Source: a bacterium
GTDB lineage: Bacteria > Arandabacterota > Arandabacteria > Arandabacterales > JALGWA01
Direction of reading: 5' to 3'
DNA length: 10,820 bases
Assembly: GCA_025774425.1 (NCBI GenBank)
Contig: JALGWA010000020.1
Location: forward strand, 1-10,820
Shown: one piece after another, positions 5,151 to 10,820 of the stretch
How the letters are laid out: each line of letters opens with the position of its first letter
How positions within the stretch are numbered: the stretch's first letter is position 1
Translations under genes and position numbers: made by a program
Notes under the pieces: model-generated
What the model saw: only the letters and a program-made list of their open reading frames with translations
What the model was told of the DNA's origin: nothing
Database searches by the model: none

Positions 5151-7095
5151 GGTAATAGGAATCGATCTGGGCACTACCAACTCCTGCGTCGCGGTGATGG
5201 AGGGCGGCGAGGCCAGGGTCATCCCCAACAGGGAAGGGGGCCGGACGACACCTTCGGTCGTCGCTTTCACAAGGGCCGGCGAAAGGATCGCGGGGCTGGT
5301 CGCCAGGCGGCAGGCGATCACGAATCCCGAGAACACCATATTCTCGATAAAGCGCTTCATGGGCAGGCGCTATGACGAAGTGCCCGAGGAGAGCAAGATA
5401 GTGCCCTACAAGGTCGTGCGGGGGGACAACGGGGAGGTCAGGATAAGCGTGCAGGGCAAGCAGTATGCACCGCCTGAGATCTCCGCCATGATTCTTCAGG
5501 AGCTCCGCCAGGCGGCGGAGGATTTCCTCGGCGAGAAGGTCGAGCAGGCCGTGATCACGGTGCCCGCCTATTTCAACGATTCCCAGCGGCAGGCGACCAA
5601 GGACGCAGGCAAGATCGCCGGCCTCGAGGTCCTCCGCATCATCAACGAGCCCACGGCGGCGTCGCTCGCCTACGGGCTCGACAAGAAGTCGGATGAGAAG
5701 ATCGCCGTGTTCGACTTGGGCGGCGGCACGTTCGACATATCGATACTGGAGATCGGGGAGGGTGTCTTCGAGGTGAGGTCGACCAACGGCGACACCCATC
5801 TGGGCGGCGACGATTTCGACCAGCGCATCATAGACTGGGTGGCCGATGAATTCAAGAAGACCGACGGCATAGATCTCAGGCAGGACCGCATGGCCCTCCA
5901 GCGGCTCAAGGAGGCGTGCGAGAAAGCCAAATGCGAGCTCTCCACCACGATGGAGGCCGACATCAATCTGCCGTTCATCACGGCCGATCAGGCCGGACCC
6001 AAGCACTTGAGCATGACGCTCTCGCGCTCGAAGCTCGAGCAGCTTGTCGGGGATCTCGTGGAGAAGACCGTCGGGCCCTGCGAGCAGGCCCTCAGGGACG
6101 CCGGCCTGGGCCGCGACGACATCGACGAGGTCATTCTCGTGGGCGGTGCGACGAGGATGCCTCTCGTCCAGGAGACGGTCAGGAAGATATTCGGCAAGGA
6201 GCCGTGCAAGGGCGTCAATCCCGACGAGGTGGTGGCGTTGGGCGCGGCGATCCAGGCGGGCGTGCTTGCGGGCGACGTCAAGGACGTGGTGCTCCTCGAC
6301 GTCACGCCGCTTTCACTCGGCATAGAGACGCTCGGCGGCGTCATGACGAGGATCATCGAGCGGAACACGACGATCCCTACGAAGAAGACGCAGATCTTCT
6401 CGACCGCCGAGGACAACCAGACCGCCGTCACCATTCATGTGCTGCAGGGCGAGCGCGAGATGGCCGTCGACAACCGCACGCTGGGCAGATTCGACCTCGT
6501 CGGCATCCCCCCGGCGCCGAGGGGTGTGCCGCAGATAGAAGTCACGTTCGACATCGACGCCAACGGGATCGTCCACGTCTCCGCCAAAGACATGGCGACG
6601 GGCAAGGAGCAGAAGATAGTGGTGCAGGCCTCGAGCGGACTGTCCGAACAGGAAATCGAGCGTATGGTCAAGGACTCGGACGTGCATCGGGAGGAAGACA
6701 GGAAGAAACGGGAGCTCGTCGAGGCGCGCAACAAGGCCGATTCGCTGATCTACTCGACCGAGAAGTCGCTCAAGGAGAATGCGGACAAGATAGACGCCGG
6801 AGACAGGAAGAGGGCGGAGGAGGCGATCGAGGCCCTGAGGGGCGTCATGGACGGAGGCGACGCCTCCGCCATCACGGCCAAGACGGAGCAACTCTCGAGC
6901 GTCTGGTACGGCATCGCCGAGTCGCTCTACAAGGCGGCGGGCACGGACGGGGGCCCGGGCCCCGCGGGGTCCGAGGACGACGGGGCGGGCCGGGCCACGG
7001 GAACGGCCGCCGGCGGCCGGGGAGCGGCGGGCGAAGGCGGCGCGGTTGATGCGGACTTCCAGGTCATCGACGACGATGACAAAGGGGACAAGTGA
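5143..7095 (+). CDS. dnaK: Chaperone DnaK (Hsp70)
   Basis: The cytosolic Hsp70 that binds unfolded segments in an ATP cycle driven by DnaJ and GrpE. The 650-residue product is full length, slightly longer than E. coli (638). The ATPase domain begins with [13 protein letters not shown] (5-17). [32 protein letters not shown] (about 167-180), [11 protein letters not shown] (190-200) and [15 protein letters not shown] follow. The interdomain linker VVLLDVTPL is at 382-390, then the substrate-binding domain and helical lid. The tail is a Gly/Ala/Glu-rich spacer (about 598-634) ending in an acidic [15 protein letters not shown] terminus, comparable to the conserved acidic Hsp70 end. The start is ATG 5143, preceded by GGAGGAGA inside grpE. 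The gene is followed seven bases later by dnaJ. Confidence 0.99.
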   Translation: MAKVIGIDLGTTNSCVAVMEGGEARVIPNREGGRTTPSVVAFTRAGERIAGLVARRQAITNPENTIFSIKRFMGRRYDEVPEESKIVPYKVVRGDNGEVRISVQGKQYAPPEISAMILQELRQAAEDFLGEKVEQAVITVPAYFNDSQRQATKDAGKIAGLEVLRIINEPTAASLAYGLDKKSDEKIAVFDLGGGTFDISILEIGEGVFEVRSTNGDTHLGGDDFDQRIIDWVADEFKKTDGIDLRQDRMALQRLKEACEKAKCELSTTMEADINLPFITADQAGPKHLSMTLSRSKLEQLVGDLVEKTVGPCEQALRDAGLGRDDIDEVILVGGATRMPLVQETVRKIFGKEPCKGVNPDEVVALGAAIQAGVLAGDVKDVVLLDVTPLSLGIETLGGVMTRIIERNTTIPTKKTQIFSTAEDNQTAVTIHVLQGEREMAVDNRTLGRFDLVGIPPAPRGVPQIEVTFDIDANGIVHVSAKDMATGKEQKIVVQASSGLSEQEIERMVKDSDVHREEDRKKRELVEARNKADSLIYSTEKSLKENADKIDAGDRKRAEEAIEALRGVMDGGDASAITAKTEQLSSVWYGIAESLYKAAGTDGGPGPAGSEDDGAGRATGTAAGGRGAAGEGGAVDADFQVIDDDDKGDK

Positions 7096-7102
7096 TTCCC
7101 GG

Positions 7103-8248
7103 ATGGCGAAGCGCGACTACTACGACGTCCTTGGAGTCGACCGGGACGCGGACACGGAAGACATCAAGAGAGCCTATCGCCGCCTCGCGCTGAAGTATCA
7201 TCCCGACCGCAATCCCGGCGACCGGGAGGCGGAGGCGAGATTCAAGGAGGCGACGGAGGCATACGAAGTCCTCCGCGATCCCGGCCGGAGGGCCCGCTAC
7301 GACCGGTTCGGCCACACGGCCGGCGCCGGCGCGCCCGGCTTCGCCTTCGACTTCGGGGCCTTCGACCTCGGTGACGCCCTGCGCGCCTTCATGAGGGACT
7401 TCGGCAGCCCCTTCGGGGACATCTTCGGGACGACGGCCGGCACGGGGCACACCGGCAGGATGCGCGGCAGCGACCTGCGTGTGCGTGTGAGACTCACGCT
7501 CGAGGAGATCGCAGAGGGCACGGAGAAGAAGATCAGGTTCAGGCGTCTGGCCGCGTGCCCGGCCTGCGGCGGCTCCGGAGCCAGGGCGGGGACGACCCCC
7601 GTCGCGTGCCCGGTATGCAAGGGCGCCGGGGAGGTGCGTCGGGTCCAGCGTTCGCTTTTCGGCCAGATAGTCAATGTCGGCGTCTGCACGGCCTGCGGCG
7701 GCGAAGGCAGGGTGGTGAGGGAGCCCTGCCCCGAGTGCAGGGGTGAAAGGCGCATAGAGGTCGAGGAAACCGTGCTGGTCAAGATCCCTCCCGGCATCTC
7801 GGCCGAGAACTACATTCCCCTCAAGGGCAAGGGGAACGACGGCCTGCGCGGCGGTTCCGCGGGCGATCTGCTCGTGTACATAGAGGAGGAGGAGCATCCG
7901 GTCTTCGAGCGGCACGGGGACGACATCCACTGCAATGTCCCCATCTCCTATTCGGCCGCCGTCCTCGGCGGCGAGATAGACGTCCCGACGCTCGACGGCG
8001 GTTACAAGCTCAAGATCCCCCCGGGAACGCAGTCCGGCAGGATGTTCAAGCTCAAGGGCAAGGGACTGCCGCGTCTGGGCCGCAGGGGCAGGGGCAGCGA
8101 GATAGTGAGGACGATTGTCTGGGTGCCCACCAAGGTCAGCAGGGAAGAGAGGAAGCTGCTCGAGGAGCTCTCCAAGTTCTCCGACGGCGACAAGATGCAG
8201 CCCGGCAAGAGCTTCGTCGAGAGACTCATGAAGCTCCTCGGAGACTGA
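7103..8248 (+). CDS. dnaJ: Co-chaperone DnaJ (Hsp40)
   Basis: Delivers substrates to DnaK and stimulates its ATPase. The 381-residue type I J-protein has its J domain at residues 1-70 with HPD at 33-35, then a Gly/Phe-rich region (about 72-110). The zinc region has four cysteine repeats at C152/C155, C169/C172, C195/C198 and C209/C212, then two C-terminal beta domains and the dimerisation end. The first three repeats fit CxxCxGxG; the fourth is CPECRGER, with the last glycine replaced by arginine. The start is ATG 7103, which gives the standard MAKRDYYDVLGV opening. An upstream in-frame ATG at 7046 lies within dnaK and lacks family similarity. No strong ribosome site precedes it; translation is probably coupled to dnaK, whose stop is seven bases upstream. 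Confidence 0.98.
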   Translation: MAKRDYYDVLGVDRDADTEDIKRAYRRLALKYHPDRNPGDREAEARFKEATEAYEVLRDPGRRARYDRFGHTAGAGAPGFAFDFGAFDLGDALRAFMRDFGSPFGDIFGTTAGTGHTGRMRGSDLRVRVRLTLEEIAEGTEKKIRFRRLAACPACGGSGARAGTTPVACPVCKGAGEVRRVQRSLFGQIVNVGVCTACGGEGRVVREPCPECRGERRIEVEETVLVKIPPGISAENYIPLKGKGNDGLRGGSAGDLLVYIEEEEHPVFERHGDDIHCNVPISYSAAVLGGEIDVPTLDGGYKLKIPPGTQSGRMFKLKGKGLPRLGRRGRGSEIVRTIVWVPTKVSREERKLLEELSKFSDGDKMQPGKSFVERLMKLLGD

Positions 8249-8250
8249 AC

Positions 8251-9000
8251 ATGGCGCCGTGCGGCCACCATCACCTCTTCTACGCACCTCCGGGCTCGGT
8301 AAGGGAAGGCTGCATCCACTTCTCCCGCGAGGAGAGCATGCACATCGTCTCCAGCCTGAGGATGGCGGCGGGCGACGACATCGCCGCCAGCGACGGCGCC
8401 GGGAGGCTTTTCGAGGCAGTGCTTGTGCATGCCCGGAGGGGCGGCGCGGTGGCCAGGGTCAAGCGGGTCGTGGAGGTGCCGCCTCCGGACGTCACCCTGA
8501 CGCTCTTCCAGGGCATGATCAGGCCCAGGAAAATGGACCTCGTCATAGAGAAATGCGTGGAGCTCGGCGTGGACTCCATAGTTCCGATCGTGACCGAGAG
8601 GGCTCTCGCCAGGGACACGCGTTCGAGGCTGGTCCGCTGGAAGAGAATAGCGTTGGGAGCCATGAAGCAGTCTCTACGGGCGCACCTGGCCGAGGTCCGT
8701 CCGGCGGCGGCCTTCGCGGACGTGCTGGAGGAAGCCTCCGGCCTGGAGCGCATCCTGGTCGCCCATGAGGCCGAGTCAGCCGATGGCCTGCGCGCCGGAG
8801 ACATGCCGGCGGGCGCAGGGGCTGTCGGCCTCTTCGTGGGCCCCGAAGGCGGCTTCAGCGGCGCCGAGATAGAGGCCCTGGCTGCGCGCGGAGCGCGGGT
8901 CTTCGGTCTGGGAGAGGGGCGCCTGAGGAGCGAGACGGCCGCCATAGCGGCCGTCGCGATCGTCCGCCACCTGTTGGGGCGGCCCGCCGTGGCCCCCTGA
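8251..9000 (+). CDS. rsmE: 16S rRNA (uracil1498-N3)-methyltransferase
   Basis: SPOUT-class methyltransferase that makes m3U1498 in 16S rRNA of the small subunit, using SAM. The 249-residue product shows the N-terminal PUA-like part (HHLFYAP opening, H31-I-V-S-S-L-R region) and the family helix KMDLVIEKCVELGVDSIVPI (94-113). ALGAMKQSLRAHLAEV (135-149) stands where the family has its EQ-R block. The SPOUT knot region carries LFVGPEGGFSGAEIEAL (194-210) and LGEGRLRSETAAIAAV (220-235), the SAM-binding loops. It begins two bases after the dnaJ stop, a common bacterial order (dnaJ-rsmE, often with prmA between; prmA is absent here). The ATG 8251 start has GGAG within the end of dnaJ. It is the last gene before a new promoter. 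Confidence 0.94.
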   Translation: MAPCGHHHLFYAPPGSVREGCIHFSREESMHIVSSLRMAAGDDIAASDGAGRLFEAVLVHARRGGAVARVKRVVEVPPPDVTLTLFQGMIRPRKMDLVIEKCVELGVDSIVPIVTERALARDTRSRLVRWKRIALGAMKQSLRAHLAEVRPAAAFADVLEEASGLERILVAHEAESADGLRAGDMPAGAGAVGLFVGPEGGFSGAEIEALAARGARVFGLGEGRLRSETAAIAAVAIVRHLLGRPAVAP

Positions 9001-9059
9001 AACGTATCCACTTTATCTTCAATGGATTAGGCCGTTCGGCCGCGAGACTCCCGTTGGAC

Positions 9060-9088
9060 TTGACAGGCGGCCGCGGTTCTGCTATATT
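9060..9088 (+). promoter_or_regulatory. Strong sigma-70 promoter for rpsU-yqeY
   Basis: A perfect -35 TTGACA (9060-9065), a spacer of exactly 17 bases and TATATT (9083-9088), five of six matches to TATAAT. Initiation is expected near 9095, which would give a leader of about 75 bases before the rpsU start. It is the best promoter in the window and stands in a GC-rich context where such a match is unlikely by chance. Confidence 0.88.
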
Positions 9089-9113
9089 GTGGAATGGAGA
9101 ATAACACTATGCG

Positions 9114-9138
9114 GGGGTGTGCGTTTTTTGGACACTCC
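9114..9138 (+). promoter_or_regulatory. Hairpin in the rpsU leader
   Basis: GGGGTGT (9114-9120) can pair with ACACTCC (9132-9138), seven pairs including one G-U, around the loop GCGTTTTTTGG. It lies between the promoter and the ribosome site (9156-9161) of rpsU. It may shield or shape the leader, or be a binding site for regulation by ribosomal protein; nothing in the sequence proves a function. Confidence 0.4.
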
Positions 9139-9169
9139 GATTTCGGCCCTGGAGGGGAGGTGGCTGTTT

Positions 9170-9373
9170 TTGGCCAGCATCATCGTGAGGGATAATGAGT
9201 CTTTCGAGAGTGCCCTCCGGCGATTCAAGAAAGTGTGCGAAAGAGAAGGACTTCTCTCGGAATACAGGCGGCATCAGCATTTCGAGAAACCCAGCGAGCG
9301 CAGGAAGAGGAAAGTTCTTGCCGCAAGGCGCAAGCTTCTCAAGAAGCAGGCGCAACGGGCGCGATACAGATGA
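9170..9373 (+). CDS. rpsU: 30S ribosomal protein S21
   Basis: Small basic protein of the 30S platform, 67 residues, the usual length. The sequence has the S21 signature IIVRDNESFESALRRFKK (4-21), an arginine/lysine-rich middle (EREGLLSEYRRHQHFEKPSE) and a basic tail. The start is TTG 9170: GGAGGT at 9156-9161 lies eight bases upstream, and residues M-A-S-I-I-V then match the family N-terminus. The upstream open frame back to 9089 has no S21 similarity and would overlap the promoter -10. A TTG start lowers initiation efficiency and may be part of its control. The gene overlaps the next by four bases (ATGA, 9370-9373), so translation of the two is coupled. Confidence 0.95.
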   Translation: MASIIVRDNESFESALRRFKKVCEREGLLSEYRRHQHFEKPSERRKRKVLAARRKLLKKQAQRARYR

Positions 9374-9825
9374 ATCTTGAGGAGCGGTTTCAGGAAGACT
9401 TACAATCCGCAATGAAAAGCGGAGACCGTGCGGCTGTGGACGTCCTCCGTCTGTTGCGTACGCGGCTCAAGGAAGCCAGCGTCGCCAAGATGGACGACCT
9501 CTCGGAAGACGAGATCTACAAGACGATCGGCACCGAGATCAAGAAGCGAAGAGAGGCCATCGAACTTTTCGAGAAGGGCGGCCGCAGCGACCTGGCTGCG
9601 AGGGAGCACAGGGAGATCGAGATCCTTGAAGGCTACATGCCTCCGAGGCTCTCCGAAGATGAGATAAGAACCCTGGCCGCCGAGGCCGTTCGGGAGTCGG
9701 GCGCAGAGAGTCCGCGCGATCTGGGCAAGGTGATGAAGATCCTGATGCCCCGGGTCGCCAACAGGGCCGAGGGATCCAAGGTTCGTGCGATTGTTAAGCA
9801 ACTTCTGACGCCGGACAAGACCTGA
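9370..9825 (+). CDS. yqeY: GatB/YqeY domain-containing protein
   Basis: A 151-residue protein made of the YqeY/GatB-tail fold: an N-terminal helical part beginning MNLEERFQEDLQSAMKSGD, with VDVLRLLRTRLKEASVAK, then EIKKRREAIELFEKGGR and the later ILEGYMPPRLSEDEI block. A C-terminal domain has GKVMKILMPRVANRAEGSKV. The domain resembles the tRNA-binding tail of GatB in the Asp/Glu-tRNA amidotransferase, but the free-standing protein has no established activity. Its position just after rpsU is a common bacterial arrangement. The ATG 9370 start overlaps the rpsU stop (ATGA). It contributes to an rpsU-yqeY unit driven by the promoter at 9060-9088; no independent promoter is evident. Confidence 0.92.
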   Translation: MNLEERFQEDLQSAMKSGDRAAVDVLRLLRTRLKEASVAKMDDLSEDEIYKTIGTEIKKRREAIELFEKGGRSDLAAREHREIEILEGYMPPRLSEDEIRTLAAEAVRESGAESPRDLGKVMKILMPRVANRAEGSKVRAIVKQLLTPDKT

Positions 9826-9915
9826 GCCCTACCATCACGGCTGCCGTTGTTGAGAGACGCTTTTTCGTTCCGTTTGCAGGTTCCTCGAATGCGAGCGCGG
9901 TGAGCGGACTCGTCT

Positions 9916-10820
9916 ATGGAGAAGCATACTCTTCACGTCCTGGAGTTCGACAAGACCCTGGATCTGGTAGCGGGTTTTGCGTCGTCGGATGCGGGCAGGC
10001 AGCGGGTGCTCGAATTGTCACCCCTGGCTTCTCGCGCCGAAGCGCTGACGAGACTGGGCCGGGTGAGCGAGATGCGGCGCCTGATCGAATGGGGAAAGAC
10101 GCCGCCGCTCGCCGGTGCGGTCGACGTGAGACCGACCGCCGCGAGATCCACCGTGCCCGGCGCCGTGCTCGACGCCGCTTCGCTTCTCGACGTCGCCGCG
10201 GCGGCGAGGACTGCGCGGCTCGTGAGATCGTTCTTCCGGCAGAACAGGGACGGCTGCGCCCTGCTCTGGGATCTCGCCTCGGGTCTCACTGAGCAGCGGG
10301 ACCTCGAGAAGGCCGTGGAGCGCGCCATAGACGAGGACACGAACATCAAGGACGACGCCTCGCCGGCGCTCAAGAGGATCCGCAGGGAGAAGGCCCGCGT
10401 CAGCGCCAGGATCTCCAAGGCGCTCTCGAGAATGCTGGGGAAGGAAGGCGTCGAGGCCCATCTTCAGGACGGCATAATCACCATCAGGCACGGCCGCTAC
10501 GTCATACCCGTCAAGGCCGCCTCGAGGAGCAAGGTCCCGGGGATCGTCCATGACACCTCCCAGAGCGGCGCGACGGTCTTCATCGAGCCCATGGAGACGG
10601 TGGAGCTCAACAACCCCCTCAGGACGCTCGAGCTGGATGAGAAGAACGAGATACAGAGAATCCTGGTCGAGCTGACGGCGTCCGTCCGGGAGGAGGCGGC
10701 CGCCCTCGCGGAGAATGTCGAGCGTCTCCTCGATGTGGACGCCGCCTATGCAGGGGCGAGGTTCAGCCTGGAGTACGGCTGCACCGAACCCCAGTTGAAC
10801 GAGAACGGCAAGGTCGTGAT
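9916..10820 (+). CDS. mutS2: MutS2 family endonuclease/ATPase, N-terminal part (3' truncated by the window)
   Basis: The first 301 codons of a MutS2 protein, which is a MutS-like ATPase that lacks the mismatch-recognition domain. Homologues suppress homologous recombination or rescue collided ribosomes; the role here cannot be told. The start ATG 9916 gives MEKHTLHVLEFDKTL, typical of the family. The clamp/core region shows HLQDGIITIRHGRYVIPVKA and the signature GIVHDTSQSGATVFIEP (209-225), then NNPLRTLELDEKNEIQRI. The Walker A ATPase and the C-terminal Smr domain would lie beyond the window. No strong ribosome site precedes the ATG. A 90-base gap (9826-9915) separates it from yqeY and contains no clear promoter or terminator. 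Confidence 0.93.
   Translation, partial: MEKHTLHVLEFDKTLDLVAGFASSDAGRQRVLELSPLASRAEALTRLGRVSEMRRLIEWGKTPPLAGAVDVRPTAARSTVPGAVLDAASLLDVAAAARTARLVRSFFRQNRDGCALLWDLASGLTEQRDLEKAVERAIDEDTNIKDDASPALKRIRREKARVSARISKALSRMLGKEGVEAHLQDGIITIRHGRYVIPVKAASRSKVPGIVHDTSQSGATVFIEPMETVELNNPLRTLELDEKNEIQRILVELTASVREEAAALAENVERLLDVDAAYAGARFSLEYGCTEPQLNENGKVV

Noticed and set aside
7064..8287. A 407-codon - strand open frame opposite dnaJ
   Set aside because: It is the antisense shadow of a clearly conserved gene; its sequence is Arg/Ala/Gly/Leu-rich without domains.
9030..9041. GGCC-GTTC-GGCC hairpin after rsmE as a terminator
   Set aside because: The stem is only four pairs with no following T-run; such repeats are expected in GC-rich sequence.
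9826..9915. Promoter or terminator between yqeY and mutS2
   Set aside because: ACGGCTGCCGT is palindromic but leaves no usable loop, and no convincing -35/-10 pair was found.

Overview
The window (10,820 bases, GC-rich) reads as ordinary chromosomal DNA of a Gram-negative-type, selenocysteine-using bacterium. Frequent AGG/ATA codons, several GTG/TTG starts and a DUF5683-type membrane protein recall deep-branching or uncultured lineages near the FCB group, but this placement is a guess; no marker in the window fixes the taxonomy. All recognised genes lie on the + strand, mostly in tightly packed runs.

Region 1 (1-3328): the 3' end of a CstA-type transporter gene overlaps a RidA/YjgF gene, followed by selD, the selenocysteine tRNA gene selC, a DUF5683-like membrane protein and signal peptidase I (lepB). 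The key point is selD. Its true frame opens at ATG 992 and runs through an in-frame TGA at 1040-1042, exactly at the catalytic residue (position 17). A hairpin fitting a bacterial SECIS lies just downstream, and a tRNA with anticodon TCA begins 13 bases after the selD stop. SelD is therefore very probably itself a selenoprotein: the enzyme that makes selenophosphate needs selenocysteine for its own active site. A conventional gene call would start at ATG 1052 and lose the active site.

Region 2 (3329-4488): after a short intergenic stretch with an inverted repeat comes a solitary periplasmic binding protein of the ABC_sub_bind (PF04392) type, with no permease or ATPase beside it.

Region 3 (4489-9000): a housekeeping sigma-70-like promoter (TTGCAA-N17-TAGAAT) precedes grpE-dnaK-dnaJ-rsmE, all overlapping or nearly touching. 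This is the Hsp70 chaperone, its nucleotide exchange factor and its J-protein co-chaperone, followed by the 16S rRNA m3U1498 methyltransferase. There is no hrcA, no CIRCE operator and no prmA in the run.

Region 4 (9001-10820): a near-perfect sigma-70 promoter (TTGACA-N17-TATATT) drives rpsU (ribosomal protein S21, TTG start) and a yqeY-like gene that overlaps it by four bases. After a 90-base gap the 5' part of mutS2 runs off the window. The rpsU leader holds a hairpin and a short open frame that overlaps the rpsU start.

No mobile elements, CRISPR arrays or rRNA genes were seen. No gene-free stretch exceeds 300 bases.
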